DNA of 64,000 nucleotides from Streptantibioticus_C sp963761325. Lineage in GTDB: Bacteria; Actinomycetota; Actinomycetes; Streptomycetales; Streptomycetaceae. Location: NCBI GenBank assembly GCA_963761325.1, contig CAVXGZ010000002.1:1178001-1242000 (forward strand). The letters run 5' to 3'. The notes under the pieces are model-generated. The model made no database searches. It had not been told where the DNA came from and saw only the letters and a program-made list of their open reading frames with translations. This document shows positions 50,914 to 63,000 of the stretch, piece by piece. Both the position numbers and the translations under genes were made by a program. The stretch's first letter is position 1. Every line of letters begins with the position of its first letter.

Positions 50914-51723
50914 TTGACTGTTCAGAAAGAATCGGCCGGCGGCGCCACGCCCATGGCCGACGAACGACACGCGGCATTCGAACTCGTAGGCCTACGCAAG
51001 ACGTTCGGCGACCACGCGGCGGTCAAGCAGGCCGACCTGACCGTCGCTCCCGGCTCGTTCTTCGGACTCGTCGGACCCAACGGAGCCGGCAAGACCACCA
51101 TGCTGTCCATGGCGGTCGGGCTGCTGCGCCCGGATGCCGGGCACTCCCGGGTCTTCGGCATCGACATCTGGAAGGAACCCGAGCGGGCCAAGGAGCTGAT
51201 GGGCGTGCTGCCCGACGGCCTGGCCATGCCCGAGCAGCTCACCGGCCGTGAACTGCTCGGCTACCTCGGCCAGCTCAGGGGCCTGGACAAGGCCACGGTC
51301 GCCGAGCGGGCCGACGAACTGCTCACCGTCCTGGAGCTCGACGGGGACACCGAGCGGACCCTCATCCTCGACTACTCCACCGGCATGCGGAAGAAGATCG
51401 GCCTGGCCGTCGCCCTGCTGCACGGGCCCAGGCTCCTCGTGCTGGACGAACCGTTCGAGGCGGTCGACCCGGTGGCCGCCGCGATGCTCAAGCGGCTGCT
51501 CAAGCGCTTCGTCGCCTCCGGCGGATCGGTCCTGCTCTCCAGCCACGTGATGGCGCTGGTCGAACAGCTCTGCGACACCGTGGCCGTCATGGCCAAGGGC
51601 GACGTGGTGGCCCAGGGACCGCTGGACGAGGTGCGCGGCGACAAGTCGCTGGAAGAGACCTTCGTCGAACTGGTCGGCGTCGAGATCGAGAACGAGGAAG
51701 GTCTCGCGTGGCTGGCGCACTGA
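50914..51723 (+). CDS. ABC exporter ATP-binding protein
   Basis: 269 aa. Walker A GPNGAGKTT (~63-71), signature region YSTGMRKKIGLAVALL (a variant of LSGGQ), Walker B LLVLDEPFE and the switch His in SSHVM. It powers the adjacent ABC-2 permease, probably to export or confer resistance to the cluster product. I prefer TTG 50914 because AGAAGGAAG sits 8 bases before it; ATG 50953 is an alternative that removes a 13-residue polar extension but has no good ribosome site. Starts 29 bp after the stop of PKS3, in the same operon. Its 3' end overlaps the permease gene by 16 bp. Cytosolic face of the membrane. Confidence 0.9.
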   Translation: MTVQKESAGGATPMADERHAAFELVGLRKTFGDHAAVKQADLTVAPGSFFGLVGPNGAGKTTMLSMAVGLLRPDAGHSRVFGIDIWKEPERAKELMGVLPDGLAMPEQLTGRELLGYLGQLRGLDKATVAERADELLTVLELDGDTERTLILDYSTGMRKKIGLAVALLHGPRLLVLDEPFEAVDPVAAAMLKRLLKRFVASGGSVLLSSHVMALVEQLCDTVAVMAKGDVVAQGPLDEVRGDKSLEETFVELVGVEIENEEGLAWLAH

Positions 51724-53552
51724 TCCAGATGAAGTTCGCCGTCATGCGGCGAGACATCAGCGGCCCGCGGTCCAGCTGGGTGTTCGGCGGTGCCGTCATC
51801 GGCCTGGCCCTGGCCGTCGGCACCATCGACATGGCGACGATCAAGGCGGCGCACCGGAGCACGGTCACCGACCTGCTCGCGGTCACCTTCGCCGTCTGGA
51901 CCCTCGGCTGGATGCTCGGCCCGGCCTACAGCGGCCAGCCGGTGCTGCGCGGTGAGCAGTTCCAGCTCCAGCCGATCCCGCGCCGCAGGCTCGCCCTCGG
52001 CCTGTTCGGCGCGGCGTTCGTCAGCATCACCGCGCCGGTCACCTTCATCGCGTTCGCCGCGCTGGTCGCGTTCGGCATCCGGCTCGGGACGGTCCCGGTC
52101 GTCGTCGCGGTGGTGGCGCTCCTCCTGCAGACCGTCTTCGTGGTGCTGCTGTCCCGGCTGACGGCCCGGCTGTTCGCCGCGCTGTCCAGGTCGCGGATCG
52201 GCGGAGCGGTCAGCGCACTGCTCAGCGCGGCGATGCTGGTGGCGAGTTCCTCGTGCTGGATCGTCTTCGGCGCCATCCACGCCCTGACGGTCGCCGGCTT
52301 CTCGCACGGCGTGTCGGTCACGGTGCGCTGGCTGCCGTCCAGTTGGGGCGTCGTCGCGGTCGAGGCCTCGTCGCGCTCGGACTGGACGATGACCGTGCTC
52401 CCGCTGGCCGGGCTCGTCCTGCTGATCGCGCTGCTGTGGGTGGGCTGGAACCGGTCGCTCGGCCCGGCCCGTTGGGCCCGCCCGACCGTGCGCGGTTCCG
52501 CCGCCGAACGCGCGCTGCCGAGCGGCCGGACCGGCTCGGGAGCCACCGCGGCCGCGTTCGTCAAGGAGATGCGCACCTGGGCACGCGACCCGCAGCGCAT
52601 GCAGTCGCTGGTGGTCACCCCCGCCTTCGCGGTCCTGACCTGCCTGGTGCCGCTGGCGTTCCACTCGACGGAGTTCTTCCCCTTCCTCGGCGCGATCACC
52701 GCGCTGATGGGCGCGGTCACCGCCTCCAACCTCTACGGCCAGGACGGCACGGCGATGTGGCTGACGCTGCTCATGCCGGGCAGCGAGAGGGCCGACGTGC
52801 GGGGCCGGCAACTCGCCTGGCTGACCATCTTCGGACCGATGACCGCCGTGTTCACCGCGGTGGGCATCGCGGTCGGCGGCCACCCCGACCTGCGTCCCTG
52901 GGCGCTGGGCGCCACGGTCGCCCTGCTCGGCGGCGGAGCCGGGCTGCTGCCGCTCGTCGCCATCACCCAGCTGGCCCCCGGACCCGATCCGCGCGAGATC
53001 AAGAACGCCCCGCTCGACCACTCCGACGTGACCGGCCAGGCGTTCCTCATGATGTTCCTGGCGCTCGGCACGGCCGTCCCCGCGATGCTGACCATGCTCG
53101 CCGGAAACCTGATGCACAGTTCCGCGCTGCGCTGGGCCGGCGTCCTGGTGGGCCTCGCCACCGCGGTCGTCAGTTACGCGATCCTCGGCCGCGCGGCCCA
53201 ACGCGCCCTCTCAAGGCGCGGTCCCGACCTGCTCTACCTGATGCGGACCGGCAAGGAACAGCGGACCACCAGGGCGGGTGAAGGCGTCTCCTTCCTCAAG
53301 GCGATGCCCAAGTACCGTCAGCGCCTGTTCTGGAGCAGCTTCTTCGTCGGCTGCATCGCGCTGTTCCCGCAGGCCCTGGTGCCCACGCTGATGCTGGCGT
53401 CCGGGAATGTCGCCAAGGTCTGGTTCCTCGCCCTGTACATGCCGCCGGCGTGGCAGTGGCCGGTCATCGCCATGATGTACGTGCTCGGCCTGGCCTCCTT
53501 CGGCCTGGCCGCCCGGATCTGCGTCACCGAGACGCGTGCGGCGCGCGCCTGA
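51708..53552 (+). CDS. ABC-2 type exporter permease
   Basis: 614 aa with about 12-14 hydrophobic segments (for example WVFGGAVIGLALAVGTI near the start, and ALFPQALVPTLMLASG near the end). GTG 51708 overlaps the end of the ATPase gene by 16 bp, so the two are coupled. There is no ATP-binding site, so it needs the upstream protein. It is longer than the typical 250-300 aa DrrB permease, and looks like a single chain holding what are often two half-permeases. Likely substrate: the polyketide. Last gene of the P450-PKS1-PKS2-PKS3-ABC operon. Confidence 0.88.
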   Translation: MAGALIQMKFAVMRRDISGPRSSWVFGGAVIGLALAVGTIDMATIKAAHRSTVTDLLAVTFAVWTLGWMLGPAYSGQPVLRGEQFQLQPIPRRRLALGLFGAAFVSITAPVTFIAFAALVAFGIRLGTVPVVVAVVALLLQTVFVVLLSRLTARLFAALSRSRIGGAVSALLSAAMLVASSSCWIVFGAIHALTVAGFSHGVSVTVRWLPSSWGVVAVEASSRSDWTMTVLPLAGLVLLIALLWVGWNRSLGPARWARPTVRGSAAERALPSGRTGSGATAAAFVKEMRTWARDPQRMQSLVVTPAFAVLTCLVPLAFHSTEFFPFLGAITALMGAVTASNLYGQDGTAMWLTLLMPGSERADVRGRQLAWLTIFGPMTAVFTAVGIAVGGHPDLRPWALGATVALLGGGAGLLPLVAITQLAPGPDPREIKNAPLDHSDVTGQAFLMMFLALGTAVPAMLTMLAGNLMHSSALRWAGVLVGLATAVVSYAILGRAAQRALSRRGPDLLYLMRTGKEQRTTRAGEGVSFLKAMPKYRQRLFWSSFFVGCIALFPQALVPTLMLASGNVAKVWFLALYMPPAWQWPVIAMMYVLGLASFGLAARICVTETRAARA

Positions 53553-53566
53553 CGAGACCCCCGGAA

Positions 53567-53696
53567 ACCCCTTACGAACAACACCCCTGACGACAACCCC
53601 GAAGACGGCAGGGCACCCCTCAGGCGCCGCACCCGGAGCCACGATAGGGGCTCGGGCTGCCTCTTTAGGGGTTGGTCGGGATTCGCTCCCTAACTA
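53567..53696 (+). promoter_or_regulatory. Cluster of ACCCCT/TAGGGG boxes and likely promoter of PKS4
   Basis: Three ACCCCT hexamers (53567-53572, 53583-53588, 53615-53620) are followed by TAGGGG at 53645-53650 and TAGGGGTT at 53666-53673. The last two have the same 21-bp pitch as the pair before ccr. TAACTA (53691-53696) fits a -10 element. This starts the transcription unit of the PKS4 gene. It is the richest group of these boxes in the window. Confidence 0.55.
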
Positions 53697-53774
53697 GCAT
53701 GAAGATCATCAATCCAGCTTGACGGGCTGCTTGTAGGAGGTCGGTGCGGCTGCCAGGCCGAGAGGGGCGAGAAG

Positions 53775-53984
53775 ATGACGGCCTTTGCGTCCGTGCCGCA
53801 CAGCCCGCGAGTGGCACCCGTGCCGACGGGGGACAGGACGCCGCCGTGCGCCCCCGAGGCCGGCACACACCCCGGAACCAAGACCACCGCGCCGTCTGAC
53901 GACCGCGCGGCGATACCGCGTTGCCCGAAGTCCGCAGCACGACCCCGCGTGGAACCCGCTCTCAGACAGATTCGCCGTACTTAG
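53775..53984 (+). CDS. Possible 69-aa leader frame before PKS4
   Basis: An open frame MTAFASVPHSPRVAPV... in the ~300-base leader between the putative promoter and PKS4, preceded by a purine run GAGAGGGGCGAGAAG. It is rich in Pro, Arg and Thr, with no recognised domain, and stops 16 bp before PKS4. It could be a leader peptide or chance. Otherwise the 448-bp gap 53553-54000 holds only the box cluster and no other gene. Confidence 0.2.
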   Translation: MTAFASVPHSPRVAPVPTGDRTPPCAPEAGTHPGTKTTAPSDDRAAIPRCPKSAARPRVEPALRQIRRT

Positions 53985-54000
53985 CAGATGTGAGCCTTTC

Positions 54001-57000
54001 ATGACTGAAATGCGCGCCGAAAACGAGCCGGTGGCAATCGTCGGGCTGGCCTGCCGACTGCCCGGTGCGGCTGAACCGGAGACGTTCTGGCGACTGCTGC
54101 GCGACGGGCTCGACGCCACCGGAGAGGTGCCGGCCGACCGCTGGCGTTCCGCCGACGCGTCAGAGGTGCGCAGGGGTGCGTTCCTGGACCGGATCGGCCA
54201 CTTCGACCCGGGCTTCTTCGGCATCTCGCCGCGCGAGGCGGCCGCCATGGACCCTCAGCAGCGGCTGATGCTGGAGCTGAGCTGGGAGGCGCTGGAGGAC
54301 GCCCGCGTCCTCCCCGCCGACCTCGGCGGCAGCGCGGCCGGCGTCTTCGTCGGCGCCATCTGGGACGACTACGCAACGCTCCAATACCGCGGCGGCGGCG
54401 AGGGCCTCGACCAGTACTCGGTGCCCGGACTGCACCGCAGCATCATCGCCAACCGGATCTCCTACACGCTGCGGCTGACCGGTCCCAGCATGATCGTCGA
54501 CGCCGGCCAGTCGTCCTCGCTGGCCGCCGTCCACCTCGCGTGCGAGAGCCTGCGCCGCGGCGAGTCGACCTTCGCGCTCGCCGGCGGCGTCAACCTCAAC
54601 ATCGCCGGCGAGTCCGCCGTCAGCGCGGCCCGGTTCGGCGGCCTGTCCCCGGACGGCAAGTGCTTCACCTTCGACGCCCGCGCCAACGGCTTCGTCCGCG
54701 GCGAGGGCGGCGTGCTGATCGCCCTCAAGCCGCTGTCGCGCGCTTTGGCCGACGGCGACCGCGTCCACTGCGTCATCCACGGCTCCGCGGTCAACAACGA
54801 CGGCGGCGGCGCCAGTCTCACCGCGCCCTCCGAGCAGGCACAGCGAGCCGTACTGCGCGCCGCCTACGCGGACGCCGGAATCGACCCGGCCCACGTCGGC
54901 TACGTCGAACTGCACGGCAGCGGCACCCGGGTCGGCGACCCGATCGAGGCCGCCGCGCTCGGCGCGGTCCTGGGCGCCGCCCGGCCGTCCGGCACCCCGC
55001 TGCCCGTCGGCTCGGTGAAGACCAACATCGGCCACCTGGAAGCGGCCGGCGGCGCGGCCGGCCTGCTCAAGGCGGTGCTCGCCATCAAGCACGGCCACCT
55101 GCCCGCCAGCCTCAACTTCCGCACCGCCAACCCGGACATCCCGCTCGACGACCTCAACCTCCGGGTGCAGACCGAACTCGACGACTTCCCCGCCGTCGAC
55201 GGCCGGCGCGTCGCCGGCGTCAGCTCGTTCGGCATGGGCGGCACCAACTGCCACGTGGTGCTCGCCGGACTCCCGGTCACCGAGCCCGCCGCCCCCCGGC
55301 AGCCGGCCGCCGATCCCGGAGTACCGCTGCCCGTGCTGGTCTCCGGGCGCACCCGGCGAGCGCTGCGTACCCAGGCCGCCCGGCTGCGCGACACCGTGGC
55401 CGGCCGCACCGGACTCCGGGTCGCCGACGTCGGCCACTCCCTCGCCACCACCAGGACGGCGTTCCAGCACCGCGCGGTGGTGATCGCTGCCGATCGGGAC
55501 GAACTGCTCGCCGGGTTGGGCGCGTTGGCCTCGGGCGCGCCCGCGGACGGTGTGGTCGAGGGCCGGGTGCGCGACGGCCGGGTGGTGTTCGTCTTCCCCG
55601 GCCAGGGGTCCCAGTGGGTCGGCATGGCACGGGAGTTGCTGGACTCCTCGGAGGTGTTCCGGGCGCGGATCGAGGAGTGCGGGCGGGCGCTGGAGGCGTT
55701 CGTGGACTGGTCGCTCCTCGAAGTCCTGCGTGCCGAGGGTGAGGAGGGCGCCGGTTGGCTGGAGCAAGTGGACGTGCTGCAGCCGGTGTTGTGGGCGGTG
55801 ATGGTGGCGCTCGCCGAGGTGTGGCGTTCGGTGGGTGTGGTGCCGTCCGCCGTGGTGGGCCATTCGCAGGGTGAGATCGCGGCGGCCGTGGTGGCGGGCG
55901 AGTTGAGCGTGCTGGACGGCGCGCGGGTGGTGACCTGCCGCAGCCGTCTCGCCGTCGGTGCGTTGATGGGTCACGGCGGCATGCTGATGGTGGCGTTGCC
56001 GCGCGCCGAGGTGGCGGAACTGCTGGAGCCGTGGGGTGACGCGGCGTCGGTGGGTGCGGTGAACGGTCCGTCGTCGACGGTGGTGTCCGGAACGACGGAG
56101 GCGTTGGAGGGGCTGCTCGCGTGGTGCCGCGAACACGGCGTGCGGGCGCGACTGATCCCGGCGTCGTTCGCCTCGCATTCGGCGTTGGTGGAGCCGATCC
56201 GCGAAGGAGTCCTGGCCGAGCTGGCGGTGTTGGAACCGCGTGCGGGCGGGATCCCCATGCTGTCGACGGCGACGGGCGGCTGGGCCGAGCCGGGGTCGAT
56301 GGACGCCGACTACTGGTACGGCAATCTGCGCCGGACGGTGGAGTTCGAGTCGGCGGTGCGGGAGTTGCTGGGGGAGGGGTTCCGGTTCTTCGTCGAGTTG
56401 AGCACGCATCCCGGGCTGACCCATGCCATCGACGAGCTGGAGCACGACGAGGTCGTGGCGGTCGGTACGCTGCGGCGTGACCAGGGCGGGATCCGGCGCT
56501 TCCTGACCTCCGCCGCCGAGCTGCACGCGAACGGTGCGGACGTCGACACCGACGGCTTGTTCGCCGGGCACGGCGCGGTCACCGTCGACCTGCCGACCTA
56601 CGCCTTCCAGCGCCGGCACTACTGGCGCGAACCGGCCGCCGCGCCGCGTCGCGCCGGCGGTGCCGCGCCGGCGGACCAACTCCCCGACGACGCACCGGCC
56701 GACGAGGCCGCCGACAACACCGCGGTGCTGCGCGCCCGACTCGCCGAGGCGCCCGAGTCCGAGTCCCGGCGCATCGTGCTCGACCTCGTGTGCGCGCACG
56801 TCGCGGCCATCGGCGGCTTCGGCACCTCCGACGTGGTCGACCCGCTCCTCACCTTCCGGGAACTCGGCTTCGAATCGCTGACGGCCGTCGAACTGCGCAA
56901 CCGCCTGGCGCTCGCCACCGGCCTCCGGCTGCCGACCACCCTGCTGTTCGACCACCCGACCCCGGTCAAGGTCGCCGCCCACCTGCGCGACGCGCTGCTC

Positions 57001-60000
57001 GGCGCCGACGACCACGCCGGCGAACGGCTGCCCGCCCCGGCCGCCCCGGTCGACGAGCCGATCGCGATCGTGGCGATGGCCTGCCGCTACGCCGGCGGGG
57101 TGAACTCGCCCGAGGATCTGTGGCAACTGGTGGCCGATGGCGGCGAGGCGCTGTCCGACTTCCCGACGGACCGCGGCTGGGACCTCACCGAGCAGTACCG
57201 CACGGACTCCGCCCACGGCACCTCCTTCCCCACCCGCAGCGGCTTCCTCCACGAGGCCGCCGAGTTCGACGCCGGGCTCTTCGGTATCTCGCCGCGTGAG
57301 GCACGGGCCATGGATCCCCAGCAGCGGCTGCTGCTGGAGAGCGCGTGGGAGGCGCTGGAACGGGCCGGAATCGCACCGCAGTCGGCCCGCGGCAGCCGGA
57401 CCGGCGTGTTCGTCGGCGCCATGTCGCAGGACTACGGCCCCCGGATGCACGAGTCCACCCAGGACCTCGAGGGCTACCTGCTCACCGGCAACACCGCGAG
57501 CGTCGCCTCCGGCCGCATCGCGTACACCTTCGGGTTCGAGGGCCCCGCGGTGACCGTGGACACCGCGTGCTCCTCCTCGCTGGTGGCCCTGCACCTCGCG
57601 GTGCAGGCGCTGCGCAACGGCGAGTGCGAGATGGCGCTGGCCGGCGGCGTCACCGTGATGGCCACGCCGGGCATCTTCATCGAGTTCAACAGCCAGGGCG
57701 GCCTGTCCGCCGACGGGCGCTGCAAGGCGTTCTCGGCGTCGGCCGACGGCACCGGCTGGTCCGAGGGCGTCGGCATGCTCGTGGTCGAGCGGCTGTCCGA
57801 CGCCCGGCGCAACGGCCACCAGGTGCTCGCCCTGGTCCGCGGCTCCGCGGTGAACCAGGACGGCGCCTCCAACGGCCTCACCGCGCCCAACGGCCCGGCG
57901 CAGCAACGGGTCATCCGGCGTGCCCTGACCAGCGCGGGCCTGTCGGCCGCCGAGGTCGACGCGGTGGAGGCGCACGGCACCGGCACCGCGCTGGGCGATC
58001 CGATCGAGGCGCAGGCGCTGCTCGCCACCTACGGCCAGGGGCGCCCGGCCGAGCAACCGTTGTGGCTCGGGTCGATCAAGTCCAACATCGGCCACACCCA
58101 GGCCGCGGCCGGGGTGGCCGGCGTGATCAAGATGGTCATGGCCATGCGCAACGGACTGCTCCCGCGGACCCTGCACGCCGACGAGCCGTCCGCCCACGTC
58201 GACTGGTCCGCCGGCGCCGTCGAACTGCTGACCCGCCCCCAGCCGTGGGAGGCGACCGGCCGGCCGCGCCGGGCGGCCGTCTCGTCCTTCGGCATCAGCG
58301 GCACCAACGCGCACACCATCCTGGAAGAGGCGCCCGAAACGCCCGGCGCGCTGCCGGCGGACGAGCAGCCGGAACCGGAGCGGACCCGGCCCGCCACCGG
58401 CTGGGTTCCGCCCTGGGTGCTCTCCGCGAAGTCCGCGGACGGCCTGCGCGCGCAGGCGGACCGGCTGCTCACCGCCATCGAGGGCGCGACCGCGGACTCC
58501 GCCACGGACATCGGCTTCTCGCTGGCCACGACCCGTTCCGCCCTCGACCACCGAGCGGTCGTCCTGGGAGACGACCGCGACGCGATGGCCGCGGCCCTGC
58601 GCGAGTTCGCCGAAACCGGCCAGGTCTCCGCCGGCGTGGTCCTCGGCACCGCGCGACCGGGCCGCATGGCGTTCCTGTTCACCGGTCAGGGTGCGCAGCG
58701 GGTGGGGATGGGCCGTGAGTTGTATGCCGCGTTCCCGGTGTTCGCGGAGGCGTTGGACGCGGTGTGTGCGCGGTTGGACGGCGAGTTGGGTCGTTCGCTG
58801 CGTGAGGTGATGTTCGAGGGTGGTGAGTTGCTGGACCAGACGGCTTATGCGCAGGCGGCGTTGTTCGCGTTGGAGGTGTCGCTGTTCCGGTTGTGGGAGT
58901 CGTGGGGTGTGCGTCCGGACTTCCTGCTGGGCCACTCGATCGGCGAGTTGGCGGCTGCGCATGTCGCGGGTGTGCTGTCGCTGGACGATGCGTGCACGTT
59001 GGTGGCGGCTCGTGGTCGGTTGATGCAGGCGTTGCCGTCGGGTGGCGCGATGCTGGCGGTGGAGGCCGAAGAGTCGGAGATCGCGGCGGAACTCGTGGGC
59101 CGTGAGGCGTCGGTGAGTGTCGCGGCGGTCAATGGGCCGACGTCTGTGGTCGTTTCGGGTGACGAGGATGTGGTCGCGGAGCTGGAGGCGGTCTGGCGCG
59201 CGGCCGAGCGTCGGGTGAAGCGGCTGACCGTCTCACACGCGTTCCACTCGCCGCGGATGGAGCCGATGCTCGAAGCGTTCGCCGCCGAGTTGGAGTACGT
59301 GACCTTCGGTGCGCCGAAGCTGCCGATCATCTCCAACCTGACCGGTCGGCCGGTGGACCCGGAGCTGATCCGGACGCCGGGGTACTGGGTGCGGCATGTC
59401 CGGGAGGCGGTGCGGTTCGCCGACGGCGTCACCACCCTCTACCAGGAGGGCGTGACCACGGTCGTGGAGCTGGGCCCGGACGGCGTGCTGTCCGCGATGG
59501 CCCAGCAGAGCGCGGAACTGACCGCTGTGCCCGCCCTGCGCGCGGGGCAGGACGAGACCCGCACGGTCTCCACCGCCCTGGCGACCCTGCACGCGCTCGG
59601 TGCCGCGGTGGACTGGCCCGCCGTCTTCGCACCCTTCGGCGCGCGTACCACCCAACTGCCCACGTACGCCTTCCAGCACGAGCGTTACTGGGCCAACAGC
59701 CGCTCCGGCGCCGCCGATGTCGCGGGCTCCGGGCTCGGCTCCTCCGGCCACCCGCTGCTCGGCGTCGAGGTGTCGTTGGCGTCGGGTGGTGGTCTGGTGT
59801 TGACGGGTCGTCTGTCGCTGTCTGTGCAGCCGTGGTTGGGTGATCACCGGGTGCATGGGAGTGTGGTGGTGCCGGGGACGGCGTTGGTGGAGATGGTGTT
59901 GTTGGCGGGGCAGCAGGCGGGGTGTGGGCGGGTTGATGAGTTGACGCTTGAGGCGCCGTTGGTGTTGCCGGAGCGGGGTGCGGTGCAGGTTCAGGTGAGT

Positions 60001-63000
60001 GTGTCGGGTGATGTGGATGACCGTGTGGTGGAGGTCCATTCGCGGGCCGATGGTGAGGGTGGCGCCTGGACACGGCATGCGGGTGGCCGGTTGGTGGAGG
60101 ACCGGGGTGTGGTGGTGCCGGGGATGGACGGGTCGGTGTGGCCGCCGGCTGGGGCCGAGCCGGTTGATGTGACGGGTGTGTATGAGGGGTTGGCCGGGGT
60201 TGGCCTGGTTTACGGTTCGGTGTTTCGGGGGTTGAGGTCGGCGTGGCGTGCGTCTGATGGTGCGGTGTTGGCCGAGGTGGTGTTGCCGGAGGGTGTGGAG
60301 GCGGGTTCGTTTGGGGTGCATCCGGCGTTGTTGGATGCGGCGTTGCATGTGATTGGTTTGGGTGGGTTGGTGGAGGTGCGTGGGGCGGCGTGGTTGCCGT
60401 TCGCGTTCTCGGGGGTGTCGTTGTTCGCGGCGGGTGCGTCGTCGTTGCGGGTGCGGGTGGTGAGGACGGCGTCGGACACGTTGTCGTTGCAGGCGTTCGA
60501 CGCGGCCGGTGGCGCGGTGGTGTCGGTGGACGCGTTGGCGCTGCGGGAAGTCGACGGGCGTCGCGGGTTGGGTCTGGGCGGTGACACTGCGGACGGGCTG
60601 TTCGGGGTCGAGTGGTCGCGGGTCTCGCTGGAGGAGTCCGTTTCGGGCCCGGTGGCGGTGTGCGGTCTGGACGAGGTCTCCGGGCTGGATGGGGACGCGG
60701 CGGTGTGGGTGCCGTCGGGTGGTGGTGTGGGCGAGGTCGCGGGTCAGGTGTTGGAGGCCGTGCGCGCGTGGTTGGAGCGTGACGATGCCGGTCGGTTGGT
60801 GGTGGTGTCGCGCGGTGCGGTGGGTGTGGGTGACGGCGGTGTGGTCAGTGATGTCGCGGCGGCTGCGGTCTGGGGTCTTGTGCGGTCGGCGCAGTCGGAG
60901 CAGCCGGATCGCTTGGTGCTGCTCGACGTTGACACGGATGACGTCGATCCCGGTCTGATCTGCGGCGTGTTGGGTCTGGGTGAGCCGCAGGTCGCGGTGC
61001 GGGGTGGTGTGGCGTGGGTGCCGAGGCTTGCTCGGGTGTCGTCGTTGCCGGTGTTGTCGGTTCCGTCGGTGGGTGAGGGGCCGTGGCGCTTGGAGCCTTC
61101 TGAGCGTGGGGTGTTGGAGGAGGTTGCTCCGGTACGTCAGCCTGCGGGCGTGGAGTTGGCGGCGGGTGAGGTGCGGGTGGAGATCCGTGCGGCCGGCGTG
61201 AACTTCCGGGACGTGCTGATCGGTCTGGGCACCTATCCCGAGGCTGCGTTGATGGGCTCCGAGGGCGCCGGCGTCGTGGTCGAACTCGGTGCGGAGGTGA
61301 CGGAGTTCGCGATTGGGGATCGGGTCTTCGGGTTGTTCGCGGGTGGGTTCGGTCCGGAGGCGGTGACCGATCACCGCCTGGTGGCGCGGATGCCGGAGGG
61401 CTGGTCGTTCACGCAGGCGGCGTCGGTGCCGATCGTGTTCATGACCGCGTTCTACGGCCTGTTCGACCTTGGCGGCCTCGCGTCCGGCGAGTCGGTGTTG
61501 GTGCACGCGGGGGCCGGTGGTGTCGGCATGGCTGCCGTGCAGTTGGCGCGCTGGGCGGGTGCTGAGGTGTTCGCGACGGCGAGCGAGCCGAAGTGGCCGA
61601 TCGTTCGGGATCTGGGTGTTGCGGCGGAGCGGATCGCGTCTTCGCGTGATCTGGCCTTCGAGGGCGTGTTCCGTGCGGCGTCGGGTGGCCGTGGTGTGGA
61701 TGTCGTGCTGAACGCGCTCGCGGGCGAGTTCATCGACGCGTCGGCCCGACTGCTGGCTGACGGTGGCCGGTTCGTCGAGATGGGCAAGGCCGACATCCGT
61801 CGTGCGGAGGACTTCCCCGCAGCCGCCTACCACGCGTTCGACCTCTTCGACGCGGGTGCGGACCGGTTGCAGGAGATTCTGAGCCTGCTGGTGGGACTGT
61901 TCGACGACGGGACGCTGGAGCTTCTGCCGGTCCGGGCGTGGGACGTGCGGGACGTGGCGGGCGCGTTCCGGCTGATGAGCTCGGGGCGGCACGTCGGCAA
62001 GAACGTGCTCGTGATGCCGCGCCGGTTGGACCAGGACGGGACCGTACTGATCACCGGTGGCACCGGCACGTTGGGTGCGCTGGTGGCCCGGCATCTCGTA
62101 TCGGCTTACGGGATAAGGCAGTTGGTGCTGCTGTCCCGGCGCGGTCCGGATGCGCCGGGCGCCGTCGAACTGGTCGCCGAGTTGGCGGAGCTGGGCGCCG
62201 AGGCTCGCGTCGTGGCGTGTGACGTGGCGGACCGGGCGGCCCTCACTGCGGTGCTGGACGCCGTTCCGGCCGAGCACCCGTTGACCGGTGTGGTGCATGC
62301 CGCCGGGGTCGCCGACGACGGTGTGATCGCGTCGATGACCCCGGAGCGGGTCGCCGGCGTCCTCGCGCCGAAGGCGGATGCGGCGCTGCACCTGCACGAG
62401 TTGACGCGGCGTCATGATCTCGCGCTGTTCGCGATGTATTCGTCGGTCGCCGCGGTCTTCGGGACGCCCGGGCAGGCGAACTACGCGGCGGCGAACGCGG
62501 TGTTGGACGCGTTGGCCCAGCAGCGGCAGGCGAGTGGGCTGGCCGGTGTGTCGCTGAGTTGGGGGCTGTGGGAGCAGGAGAGCGCGATCAGCGGGCAGTT
62601 GACCGCCGCGGATCGCGCGAGGTTGGACGTCGCCGGACGGCCGCTGTCCGACGAGGCGGGATTGGCGCTGTTCGACGAGGCGCTCGACGTGGGTCTCGGG
62701 CATGTGGTCGTGGCGCGGCTGGACATCGCCCGGCTGCAGGCGCGGATGGGCTCGGGCACGGTGCCGGCGTTGCTGCGCGGCCTGGTGCGCGCGCGGATGC
62801 GGCGCGCGGTGGCGGCCCGGTCGGGCTCGCTGGCGGAGCGGTTGGCCGGGCTGCCGGCCGTGGAGCAGGAGCGGTTGCTGACCGAGGTCGTGCTCGGCGA
62901 GGTCGCGGCGGTGCTCGGACACGCTTCGGCGGACGGGATCGAACCGGGTCTGGCCTTCAAGGAACTCGGCTTCGACTCGCTGACCTCCGTCGAACTGCGC

